Source: Paraburkholderia oxyphila NBRC 105797 (GTDB taxonomy: Bacteria > Pseudomonadota > Gammaproteobacteria > Burkholderiales > Burkholderiaceae). From it: DNA of 64,000 nucleotides. How positions within the stretch are numbered: the first letter of the stretch is position 1; each line of letters opens with the position of its first letter. A model generated the notes under the pieces. It was given only the letters and a program-made list of their open reading frames with translations. It did no database searches and had not been told where the DNA came from. Shown here piece after piece: positions 9,374 to 17,527 of this stretch. The position numbers and the translations under genes were made by a program. The stretch is taken from contig NZ_BAYD01000029.1 of assembly GCF_000685075.1 (NCBI RefSeq), positions 1 to 64,000 on the forward strand. The letters are read 5' to 3'.

Positions 9374-10423
9374 TTACGCCGCGATCTGGAAGCCGCGCTG
9401 GCCGGGGCGGCGATTCGGCGTGTAGCCCAGTGCGTTCAGGGTCTCGTCGACGCTGCCGTAGTGCTCACCGATGCGGTAGATACGGCGCGCGTCCTCGCCG
9501 CTCGCCACATCGCGGTGCAGTTCGCGGGCGATGCGGACCGTCTGCTCGACCTGCTGCACCGACGTCATGCGCTCGCCGGCCTTGCCCCAGAGGTTGTCCT
9601 CGATACCGACACGCACGTGCAGACCCATCGCGATGGCCATCGTGTTGAGCGGCAGCACGTGGCGCATCAGGCTTTCGACGCTCAGCACCGCGTTTTGCGG
9701 GCAGCGGTTGATGAACTCCATCAGGTTGCGCGGATTGGGGCCATCCGCCCCGCCACCGATCGCCACCCAGTTCAGCACCAGAGGACCGGTGTAGTGGCCG
9801 CGCCGGATCAGCCGTTCCACAGTCTCGAGCTGGCCGACGTCGCCGAGCATGAAGTGCGGCTGAATTCCGGCGGCCTGCAGTCGCTTCAGGTGCTCCTCGA
9901 CGAACGCCGGGCCCGACGGGATCCACATTTCCTTGTACGCCTGGAAATAGGCGGGGTGGCCCATCGAAGTGTCGCCGCAGTCCTCGGCGGTGAGCAGCTC
10001 GGTGACATTCATCTGGTTGGTGTTGATGGCGATGGTCACCTGGTCGGGCGCGGGCGTGAGATCGGCCAGCATATGGCGCGTGTCGTCATTGAGCCACTTC
10101 GCCGCTTCGCCTTCGTTTTCCGGCGCAAACGAGATCGAGCCGCCCACCTGCAGCACCATGTCGGGCACGGCGTCGCGCAGTCGTGCGAGCATCTCGTTGA
10201 ACTTCGACAGGCGCTTCGCGCCCTTGCCGTCCTCCTCGCGCACGTGCACGTGGAGCACGGTGGCACCGGCGTTGTAGCAGTCGACCGCCTTCTGGATCTG
10301 CGCGTCCATGCTCACTGCGATGTCGTCCGAGTCGCTCGGCAGGAACTGCGGGCCGTAGGGCGCGACCTGGATCACAAGCTTTTCCTGGTTCTCGGGCAGG
10401 AGGGAGTCGTCGAGAAATTGCAT
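9374..10423 (-). CDS. BKACE (beta-keto acid cleavage enzyme, DUF849)
   Basis: 349 residues, longer than the usual 270-310. Family members are Zn-dependent TIM barrels that condense a beta-keto acid with acetyl-CoA to give a CoA ester plus acetoacetate; the founding enzyme (Kce) acts in lysine fermentation. The metal-binding HVHVR is at residues 58-62, GGSISFAPE and LNWVAIGGGADGP line the barrel, and GLHVRVGIEDNLW near residue 270 is the conserved late motif. It lies between the CMD-like gene (36 bp) and the MFS gene in one operon. Substrate cannot be read from sequence. Candidates in this superfamily include dehydrocarnitine, 3-oxoadipate and 5-hydroxy-3-oxohexanoate. Confidence 0.9.
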   Translation of the reverse strand: MQFLDDSLLPENQEKLVIQVAPYGPQFLPSDSDDIAVSMDAQIQKAVDCYNAGATVLHVHVREEDGKGAKRLSKFNEMLARLRDAVPDMVLQVGGSISFAPENEGEAAKWLNDDTRHMLADLTPAPDQVTIAINTNQMNVTELLTAEDCGDTSMGHPAYFQAYKEMWIPSGPAFVEEHLKRLQAAGIQPHFMLGDVGQLETVERLIRRGHYTGPLVLNWVAIGGGADGPNPRNLMEFINRCPQNAVLSVESLMRHVLPLNTMAIAMGLHVRVGIEDNLWGKAGERMTSVQQVEQTVRIARELHRDVASGEDARRIYRIGEHYGSVDETLNALGYTPNRRPGQRGFQIAA

Positions 10424-10459
10424 GATGGGGTCCTATTGAAATCTGGAATTGGGGGGTGC

Positions 10460-10855
10460 TTACTTCTGGACGGCTTGCGCACGGCTTTCGTGCGAGGCGG
10501 CCTCTTCGAGCAGGATCGGGGCCGCGAGGCTCATCGTGTGGATCCCCAGCACGGAGACACACTGGAGCACGGCGGTGATTTCTTCCTTCGTCGCCCCAAG
10601 TTCGAGCGCCTTGCGAATGTGGCGCCGCACGCCGGGCGCGTACATGTGCGTGCATGAGGCGTCGACGGCAATCGCGATGAACTCGATCGTCTTCGCGTCG
10701 AGCACGCCGGAGAGCATCGGCGCAGTGCCCATTGCCATGAACTTCTCCGTCCAGTCGGGATCGAGCGCCGCGAACGGCTCCCAGTTCGGGTTCCAGTTGC
10801 CGCTCGCGCGCAGCGCATCGCAAATCGGCGTCGCCGTGGCGTCGTTCGTATTCAT
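10460..10855 (-). CDS. Carboxymuconolactone decarboxylase (AhpD-like) family protein
   Basis: 131 residues with one CMD domain. The core helix pair is visible: EFIAIAVDASCTHMYAPGVRRHIRK split by the DASC-x-H site, then LGATKEEITAVL. Only one cysteine (SCTH) occurs where AhpD has CxxC, so it is more likely a lactone decarboxylase/isomerase-type member or orphan than a peroxidase adapter. GGAAG precedes the ATG at 10855. It is the first gene of the operon that runs through BKACE, MFS and SDR, divergent from the AraC regulator. Confidence 0.88.
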   Translation of the reverse strand: MNTNDATATPICDALRASGNWNPNWEPFAALDPDWTEKFMAMGTAPMLSGVLDAKTIEFIAIAVDASCTHMYAPGVRRHIRKALELGATKEEITAVLQCVSVLGIHTMSLAAPILLEEAASHESRAQAVQK

Positions 10856-11022
10856 GGGAAGACTTCCTTTGCGTTCCATATCAGTGGGTCAGGTCGAGGT
10901 CTGCATGGCACACCCTGGCGCGCCGTTACAGGAGATGCATCGATTTTAGGGAGGCAGCTTCGCGGCCGCTTGACTTTACGGGACAATTTATTAACATAGA
11001 GTGCCAACGCGGGAAGACCCTG

Positions 11023-12042
11023 ATGCCGAAACTCGTTCGCAGCGCAAGCCTCACCCATTACGCCGAAATAGCCCGCGCGTCCGGGCTCGACCCCTATCTC
11101 ATGCTCGCGGAAGTCGGACTGCCGGCTGACTGCCTGAGCGAGGCTGACCTCAGGATTCCGGCCGAAAAGGTTGCGTTGTTGCTCGAGCGCTCCGCTCAGG
11201 AGAGCGGGGTCGAAACATTCGGATTGCTCATGGCGGAGACACGCCGGGCGTCGAACCTCGGTCCGCTTGCACTCGCGGTGCGCGACGAGCCAACGCTGCG
11301 CCACGCGCTGAATGCCGCGGCGCGATACAGCCACCTGCAGAACGAGGCGCTGTTCATCCGCGTCGAACAAGACGGCAACCTAGCGATCATTCGGGAAGAA
11401 CTGCTGGCAGGCGAAGGCGTGCCGGTGCGTCAAGGGGCCGAACTCGCGCTCGCGGTCATGTTTCGCCTCTTGCTCTTTTTCCTCGGCGACGAATGGCACC
11501 CGAAGTCTGTCTGCTTCACGCACGGGCCGCCCTCTGACCGCACGGTCCATACGAGGATCTTCGGACCGAACGTCGAGTTCGGCCATGCGTTCACGGGTAT
11601 CGTCTGCGATGTCAACGACCTCAAGTTGCCGCTGCCTTCGGCCGATCCGGTCATGGGCAAGTATGTTCGCCAGTATCTCGGCAGCGAAGCGGTCAATCAG
11701 TCGCTGTCTGACGACGTGCGCAAGCTCGTCTTTCTCCTCCTGCCACAAGGTCGTAGCACGATCGACACGGTCGCGCGCCATCTGGGCATGAGCCGCCGCA
11801 CGGCGCACCGCCATCTTGCTGATGAAGGCGTGAGTTTTTCATCGATCCTCGAGGAGGTGCGCGGTGAACTGGCGCTGCGTCATCTGGAGCGGCGCGAGCG
11901 GCCATTTTCCGAGATCTCTGGCTTGCTCGGATTCTCGGAGCCGAGCGCCTTCACGCGTTGGTTCAGAACGCGATTCGGCAGCAGTCCTAGCCAGTTCGAG
12001 GCGTCAGCGAAACGCCCGCGTGCGAAGCGGAAGGCGGGCTAA
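11023..12042 (+). CDS. AraC-family transcriptional regulator (OruR/ArgR-type)
   Basis: 339 residues. The N-terminal ligand domain (about 20-200, with the ASGLDP and GLLMAETRRASNLG motifs) is the Arabinose_bd/OruR type found in AraC activators of ornithine and aromatic-acid catabolism. The C-terminal double helix-turn-helix (about 235-330) contains IDTVARHLGMSRRTAHRHL and the signature ISGLLGFSEPSAFTRWF. GGGAAG precedes the ATG. It is transcribed divergently from the catabolic operon (168 bp between starts), so it most likely controls that operon. Confidence 0.93.
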   Translation: MPKLVRSASLTHYAEIARASGLDPYLMLAEVGLPADCLSEADLRIPAEKVALLLERSAQESGVETFGLLMAETRRASNLGPLALAVRDEPTLRHALNAAARYSHLQNEALFIRVEQDGNLAIIREELLAGEGVPVRQGAELALAVMFRLLLFFLGDEWHPKSVCFTHGPPSDRTVHTRIFGPNVEFGHAFTGIVCDVNDLKLPLPSADPVMGKYVRQYLGSEAVNQSLSDDVRKLVFLLLPQGRSTIDTVARHLGMSRRTAHRHLADEGVSFSSILEEVRGELALRHLERRERPFSEISGLLGFSEPSAFTRWFRTRFGSSPSQFEASAKRPRAKRKAG

Positions 12043-12081
12043 ACGTCGGCCGGCATGCCGGTGTGAACGCGAGATCGTTGA

Positions 12082-12114
12082 GCCGCGATCCGGCATGTAA
12101 GGCCGGATCGCGGC
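12082..12114. terminator. 13-bp perfect hairpin between convergent genes
   Basis: GCCGCGATCCGGC (12082-12094) and its exact complement (12102-12114) flank a 7-base loop. It lies between the convergent ends of the AraC gene and aspD. There is no U-tract, so it would work as a bidirectional roadblock or RNA-stabilising stem, not a textbook rho-independent terminator. Confidence 0.6.
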
Positions 12115-12159
12115 CCAGACGTCAGATTCAGGGTGGCGGCCTGCGAGCCGCCGCCGCCC

Positions 12160-13830
12160 CTACTTCTTCGGCGCAGGCAACGCGGACGGATCGAGATGCT
12201 TGCCGGTCTCGTCGTTGTAGCGCTGCACATACTCCTCGGTGAGCTTGCGCACCGCGCGGCCGATCTTGCGATAGTCCGACTCATTGAGGTTCGCAAGCGA
12301 GACGCGCCCCGACGGGTGCGGTGTGCCAAAGCCCATGCCTGGCAGCAGCACCACGCGCGCCTCTTCTGCAAGACGGAACAGCAACTCGTTGGGCTTCACC
12401 TGCTTCAGGAGCCAGTCGACGAAGTCGCGCCCGAAGCGCCTCTCGCCCATGTACTCCATGTCGAGGATCGTATAGTAGTCGACCTGGTTCGGATCGCCCT
12501 CTTCGTAGGGAATGCCCATCTCCTCGAAGAGCGCACGCTTGCGATGGCGGATGAGGCGCTTGAGCGCATTCTTGTAGGCGTCGGGCGTGTCCATGAGTGA
12601 GAACAGCGAGAACAGCACCATCTGAACCTGCTGCGGTGTGGAGAGGCCCGCCGTGTGATTGAGCGCGACAGTGCGGCTGTCGGCCACCAGACGATCGATG
12701 AACTTGAGGTGGTCCGGATCGGTCGTGATCGACTCGTAGCGCTTGTGCAGTTCCTTCTTCTCCTCCTTCGAGAGCGCCGCGAGCGTATGGTCGAGCACGT
12801 TGTCGCGGTGCGTAGCGATGGCGCCAAGACGCCAGCCTGTCGCGCCGAAGTATTTCGAGTAGGAGTACACGAGAATCGTGTTCTTGGGCGCGAGCGCAAA
12901 GAGCGAGACGAAATTATCGGCGAAGGTGCCATACACGTCGTCGGTCAGGATGATGAGACCCGGGCGTTCCTTCACGATTTCAGCGATATACGCGAGGCTC
13001 GCGTCGTCGATCTTCACTGATGGCGGGTTGCTCGGGTTCACGAGGAAAAAGGCCTTCACCTTCGGGTCACGCAGCTTGTCGAGTTCCTCCTTTGAGTATT
13101 GCCAGTTGTTCTCAACGGTGGCGTCGACCTGCACGACGTTCAGCTGGTAGTCGTTCAGTTTGGGAATCTCGATGTAGGGCGTGAAGATCGGCATGCCGAG
13201 CGCAATCGTGTCGCCTGGCTTGATGAGGAAGTTCTCTCGCATCGTGTTGAAGATGTACGTCATCGCCGCCGTGCCGCCTTCCACCGCGAATACGTCGAAC
13301 TCGCCGACGAACGGATGCTTGCCGATCATCTCGCGGCGCAGGTACTGCCCGATGATGTTTTCGGTGAGCTTGAGAATGCGGTCCGGCACCGGGTAGTTGC
13401 AGGCAAGAATGCCCTCGGTCATCTCGTAGAGGAAGTCGCCCGCCGAATACCCGAGTTGGTCGCGCACGTACGACACTGCGCCCGCGAGGAAGGCGATGCC
13501 GGGCTGCCCCTTGTTCTCGCGCACAAACAGGTCGAAGCGCTCGATAATGCCCTCGCGTTGCGGGAAACCGCCCACGCCCTCTGGCATGTAAGCAAACGAG
13601 CGCTCAGATTCGCGCATCGCGAAGAGGCCCAGTTGCCAGAAGCCGTGGCGCGGAATGGTTGCGAGGAAGTTGGGGTTGCCGCGGCCCGCGTTGAGCATCG
13701 AGATATTTGCTGGGCGCGCCGCCGCGCTGCCGCCTGCAGCCTTGATCAGTTCGTCTTTCAATTCGAACGGGCTCAGTGCTTCGAGACCTGACATTTGCTT
13801 CTCGCCGTTGCCGTTACCTTTCGTTGCCAT
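12160..13830 (-). CDS. aspD: Aspartate 4-decarboxylase / aspartate aminotransferase
   Basis: 556 residues, the length of bacterial L-aspartate beta-decarboxylases (EC 4.1.1.12), a PLP fold-type I enzyme that forms alanine and CO2. Visible: NPSNPP at 265-270, DDVY at 297-300 and the PLP lysine K326 in VYSYSKYFGATGWRLG. GGAGAG precedes the ATG at 13830. It is the last gene of an operon with two AspT exchangers. Decarboxylation consumes a cytoplasmic proton while AspT swaps aspartate for alanine, so the pair generates a proton-motive force and counters acid. The gap before it (13831-13952) has an odd palindrome TGACTTCAAGTCA, and it may have its own promoter. Confidence 0.95.
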   Translation of the reverse strand: MATKGNGNGEKQMSGLEALSPFELKDELIKAAGGSAAARPANISMLNAGRGNPNFLATIPRHGFWQLGLFAMRESERSFAYMPEGVGGFPQREGIIERFDLFVRENKGQPGIAFLAGAVSYVRDQLGYSAGDFLYEMTEGILACNYPVPDRILKLTENIIGQYLRREMIGKHPFVGEFDVFAVEGGTAAMTYIFNTMRENFLIKPGDTIALGMPIFTPYIEIPKLNDYQLNVVQVDATVENNWQYSKEELDKLRDPKVKAFFLVNPSNPPSVKIDDASLAYIAEIVKERPGLIILTDDVYGTFADNFVSLFALAPKNTILVYSYSKYFGATGWRLGAIATHRDNVLDHTLAALSKEEKKELHKRYESITTDPDHLKFIDRLVADSRTVALNHTAGLSTPQQVQMVLFSLFSLMDTPDAYKNALKRLIRHRKRALFEEMGIPYEEGDPNQVDYYTILDMEYMGERRFGRDFVDWLLKQVKPNELLFRLAEEARVVLLPGMGFGTPHPSGRVSLANLNESDYRKIGRAVRKLTEEYVQRYNDETGKHLDPSALPAPKK

Positions 13831-13952
13831 AATGCTCTCCGTTGGAAGACTTTGCGCGTGCCGTGCGACTTGCGCTTGCTTGCGCCTGTCCGCCATGTCG
13901 ACGGATCGAGGAATGGGCCGTGCACGCGCGTACGGCCCACGTTGACTTCAAG

Positions 13953-15638
13953 TCATGCAAGACCGACCACGAGCGGCCCCAGCAGCGTGAGCAGCACGTT
14001 GGCGATCGCGTAGGTGATGGCGAACGGCACGGTTGGCACCGCACTTTCCGCCTTGTCCAGAACCCCGCCGAAGGCTGGATTCGCGCTGCGCGCGCCGGAC
14101 AGCGCCCCGGCGAGGATGGCCGCGTTGGTGTACTTGAGCACGTAGCGGCCGAACAGCATCGTGAGGAAGAGTGGGACGAGCGTGACAACCACGCCCAGCA
14201 GGAAGATCGTGAGGCCGCTCTGCTTGATCGTCACGACCGCCTGCAGGCCCGAGTTCAGCCCCACCACCGCCACGAACGCCGCAAGCCCGAAGTCCTTGAG
14301 CAGTTGCGACGCCGCGGGCGGCATCACCCCGTACATCGGATGCTTGCCGCGCATCCAGCCGAACAGCAAGCCCGCGAGCAGGCAGCCGCCGCCCGAGCCA
14401 AGCGTGAGCGGAATGCCCGCCACGTTCACGACCACAAGGCCAATCAGCAAGCCGAGCACGAGGCCCACGCCCATGTAGATGAAGTCGGTCTTGTTGCTGT
14501 AGGCGAGCTCATAGCCAGCGAACTGGACCGCGCGCTTCGTGTCGGTGGCGGTGCCGTAGATGGTCACCACGTCGCCGTGCTCGAGCTTCGACTCCGGCAG
14601 TAGCGGCACGGGCTGGCCCGCACGCTCGATCCTTTCGATGTACACGCCGTGGCGCAGATCGCGATCGACGTTTTTGCGCACCTCAGCGATGGTGGTGTGG
14701 TTCATGCCCTTTCTCGTGAACACGAGCTGGCGCGTCTGCATCACGAGGCTCATGCCGCCCGAGTCCGGCACTTCCGGCCCGAGCAGCTCACCCACTTCGA
14801 CCATCTGTTCGCGGCGCCCCACGATCAGCACAAGGTCTTCGCGGCTCAACACGAACTCGGGCGTGGCGTCGATGACCTTGCCCGCGCGGCGGATCTTTTC
14901 GATCGCCACGAAATCGCCCTCAGCCAGCTCGATCTGCTTGACCGTCCTGCCGGCGCCCGCCTCCACCCGAAACACGCGGCCGAACAACTCAGGCAGCGCG
15001 GTGGTCTGGCCTGGGCCCGCAGCTGCACTGCCGCCCGACATCTCACGCTCGGCGTCCATGGAAGCGTCCTTCAGGGTACGGCCCATGAATTTCGGCAAGA
15101 TGTTTACGCAGACGATGATCGCGCCGAGCGAGCCGAACACATAGGTCACGGCGTAGCCGACCGCGACATCGGCCTGGAGGGCCTTCACCTGGTCGGCTGG
15201 AAGCCCGAGGCGCGCAATGGCGTCGCCGGCCGTGCCGATGATCGCTGACTGCGTCATGCCGCCCGCGGCGAGACCCGCGGCCAGACCCTTGTTGAGGTGA
15301 AAGAGCTTCGCGCAAACGAGCACCGTGATGAGGCCGGCCAGGGCCATGAACACCGCCATGGCGATCTCGCGCAGTGTCTTGCGGTTCAGCGAATTGAAGA
15401 AGCCGGGCCCGGAGTCGTAGCCTACCGCGTAGATGAAGACCGCAAACATGACTGCCTTCACGCCGCTGTCGACCGTCACGCCCACCTGACTGATCACAAC
15501 CGCAGCGATCAACGAGCCACCCACGCCGCCGAGCTGAAACTTGCCGAAATTGATCTGGCCGATCCAGTAGCCAACGGCCAGAGAAAGAAATAGCGCGATC
15601 TCAGGAGATTTGTGAAAGATGCCATGTAGCCATTCCAT
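13953..15638 (-). CDS. aspT: Aspartate:alanine exchanger family transporter (copy 1)
   Basis: 561 residues with the AAEx layout: five membrane helices (EIALFLSLAVGYWIG start), a cytoplasmic region with two RCK_C/TrkA_C domains (about 205-370), then five more helices. GGMTQSAIIGT and GARSANPAF are the duplicated pore motifs. Of two adjacent ATGs the second (15638) is better spaced from GAGG. It lies 91 bp downstream of a second aspT. In Tetragenococcus and Comamonas a single AspT works with AspD, so two tandem copies are unusual; one may prefer another dicarboxylate or they may heterodimerise. Confidence 0.92.
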   Translation of the reverse strand: MEWLHGIFHKSPEIALFLSLAVGYWIGQINFGKFQLGGVGGSLIAAVVISQVGVTVDSGVKAVMFAVFIYAVGYDSGPGFFNSLNRKTLREIAMAVFMALAGLITVLVCAKLFHLNKGLAAGLAAGGMTQSAIIGTAGDAIARLGLPADQVKALQADVAVGYAVTYVFGSLGAIIVCVNILPKFMGRTLKDASMDAEREMSGGSAAAGPGQTTALPELFGRVFRVEAGAGRTVKQIELAEGDFVAIEKIRRAGKVIDATPEFVLSREDLVLIVGRREQMVEVGELLGPEVPDSGGMSLVMQTRQLVFTRKGMNHTTIAEVRKNVDRDLRHGVYIERIERAGQPVPLLPESKLEHGDVVTIYGTATDTKRAVQFAGYELAYSNKTDFIYMGVGLVLGLLIGLVVVNVAGIPLTLGSGGGCLLAGLLFGWMRGKHPMYGVMPPAASQLLKDFGLAAFVAVVGLNSGLQAVVTIKQSGLTIFLLGVVVTLVPLFLTMLFGRYVLKYTNAAILAGALSGARSANPAFGGVLDKAESAVPTVPFAITYAIANVLLTLLGPLVVGLA

Positions 15639-15729
15639 CATGTCCTCGCTTTGGAAAAAGAGCCATCCATTGCCATTTGAGGATGGATGGCAAGCCAGAA
15701 TCATCGCCGGCTGACCGGACCCACCTTCG

Positions 15730-17412
15730 TCAGCCGAATTTCGCCGCGAGTCCGACGACGACGGGCCCCATGAGCGGCAAGAGGATGTTCGATAACGCAT
15801 AAGTGATCGTGTAGCCGATCACGGGAATCGAGTTCCCCGTCACGCCGACGAGCGCGCTGATCGCCGGCGTGCTGCACTGTTGCCCAGCAATCGCGCCGAG
15901 CAGCATCGGCGCTTCGAGCTTGAGGAACATGCGCCCGATCCACAGTGAGAGGAGCCCCGGAATCAGTACCATCAGGATGCCGGCTGCCGGCAGCGCGAGG
16001 CCGTACTCGCGCACGAGCTTGATGGCGTCGTGCCCGGCCGAGAGCCCTACGGCCGCGATGAACGTGGCAAGGCCGAAGTCCTTGAGCACCTGCGCGGCAG
16101 CCGAGGGCAGCGAGCCCACCACGGGGAAATGCGAGCGTGCCCAGCCGAACAGCAGGCCGGAGAGCAGGCAGCCACCGCCGGTGCCGAGCACGAGCGAGAC
16201 GCCACCCACGTTCACGCCGAAGCGCCCGATCAGCATGCCGACCAGCACGCCAAGGCCGAGATAGACGAAGTCGGTCTTCTGGGTCTGCTGGATCACGTAG
16301 CCTAGTCGCTTTGCGCCACGCACCACGTCCGATGGCGCGCCGAGCAGCGTGAGCACGTCTCCGCGATGCACAACCGTGCCGGGCAATGCGGGCACCGTGG
16401 TGTCGAGCCGCGTGATCGCGCCCACGTAGATGCCACGGCCGGCCTCCGGCGAGGCGCGCTCGCGCATCTGCGCGAGCGTGAGACCATTGACGTCGCGTTG
16501 GGTGACCATCACGTCCAGGCGGTGTGCGAGCACGTTCATGAAGCCCTCGCCCGACACCTCTTCGCCGAGACTTCCCGATGCTTCGATCATCGACTGCCGG
16601 CGCCCCGCAATGCACACGGTGTCGCCCGGCTGCAACACGAACCGCGCGTCGGCGTCGAGCTGGCGGCCCTCGCGCAGCACGCGCTCGACGGTGATGTTGT
16701 TACCAAAGCGCGCCTCGAAAGCTGCGATTGCCGTGCCGGCCGCGGGCCCCACCTTGAACGCGCGCCCCACGAGTGGCGGGAGAGCCAGGCGCTGCCCCTC
16801 CTCGAGCACACCCTCGCCGCCGAGCGAGCGATACAGGCGCGCGGCCTCTTCGCGCAGATTGATGCGCAGGATGAGCGGCGCGATCTGGCTCGTGAACAGC
16901 ACGATGGTGATGAGGCCAAAGAGGTAGCTCACGCTATAGGCAGTCACTACGTGCGCCTGCAGTGCGCGTACCTGGGCGTCGCCGAGACCAAGCTTGGCGA
17001 TCGCCTCGGACGCCGTGCCGATCACCGCCGACTCGGTTGCAGCGCCGGCGAGCAACCCCGCGGCGGTGCCCGCATCGAGCTTCATCACGGCAACGGCGAT
17101 CATGACGAGCGTCATGACCGAGACGATTTCGATGATCGACAGGATGCCGTAGCGCCAGCCACGACCGACGTTGGCGAAGAACTGCGGACCGCCCGTGAAG
17201 CCGAGCGCGAAAATGAAAAGCGCAAAGGCGATGTTCTTGAGGTCGGGGGCGATGCGCGCCCCGGTCTGGCCGAGTACGAGCGCGACGATCAGCGTGCCAC
17301 ACACGCCCCCGAGCGAGATCGGTCCGAAGCGGATCGACCCGATCAGGTAGCCGAGCGCAAGGCTCACGAACAGGGCAATCTCGGGTTGCGACTTCAGCAA
17401 ATCGACGATCAT
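15730..17412 (-). CDS. aspT: Aspartate:alanine exchanger family transporter (copy 2)
   Basis: 560 residues, same architecture as copy 1 and clearly paralogous (IGSIRFGPISLGGV against IGQINFGKFQLGGV near the N terminus; GAATESAVIGTASEAI; two RCK_C domains in the centre; GQQCSTPAISAL in the second half). The differing pore motif (TESAV against TQSAI) suggests a shifted substrate range. A perfect 15-bp palindrome at 17413-17427 directly abuts the start codon and contains the Shine-Dalgarno, so its translation may depend on RNA folding. It follows the APC-SBP fusion gene by 115 bp. Confidence 0.92.
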   Translation of the reverse strand: MIVDLLKSQPEIALFVSLALGYLIGSIRFGPISLGGVCGTLIVALVLGQTGARIAPDLKNIAFALFIFALGFTGGPQFFANVGRGWRYGILSIIEIVSVMTLVMIAVAVMKLDAGTAAGLLAGAATESAVIGTASEAIAKLGLGDAQVRALQAHVVTAYSVSYLFGLITIVLFTSQIAPLILRINLREEAARLYRSLGGEGVLEEGQRLALPPLVGRAFKVGPAAGTAIAAFEARFGNNITVERVLREGRQLDADARFVLQPGDTVCIAGRRQSMIEASGSLGEEVSGEGFMNVLAHRLDVMVTQRDVNGLTLAQMRERASPEAGRGIYVGAITRLDTTVPALPGTVVHRGDVLTLLGAPSDVVRGAKRLGYVIQQTQKTDFVYLGLGVLVGMLIGRFGVNVGGVSLVLGTGGGCLLSGLLFGWARSHFPVVGSLPSAAAQVLKDFGLATFIAAVGLSAGHDAIKLVREYGLALPAAGILMVLIPGLLSLWIGRMFLKLEAPMLLGAIAGQQCSTPAISALVGVTGNSIPVIGYTITYALSNILLPLMGPVVVGLAAKFG

Positions 17413-17427
17413 ATCGGGGCCCCCGAT
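17413..17427 (-). promoter_or_regulatory. Palindrome enclosing the aspT ribosome-binding site
   Basis: ATCGGGGCCCCCGAT is a perfect odd-centred palindrome immediately before the ATG of the second aspT. Its G-rich arm is the only possible Shine-Dalgarno. Pairing of the arms would hide the site; a ribosome finishing upstream or an RNA-binding factor could open it. Confidence 0.45.
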
Positions 17428-17527
17428 TTACGCTTGATTGATCCCGAAAGCGGATCGGGATATTGCAGCCGTGAGTCCCGCTGCAGCGGGCAGCACGACG
17501 TCGTTCATCCGCCGGGCGTGCGGTCAT

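Noticed and set aside
8043..9425. 460-codon plus-strand frame
   Set aside because: Antisense to the MFS gene, with a composition rich in R, E, D, H and A and no recognisable fold.
13942..13955. Possible ANR box TTGACttcaAGTCA upstream of aspD
   Set aside because: The second half-site is shifted by one base and does not read RTCAA; kept only as a palindrome of unknown meaning.
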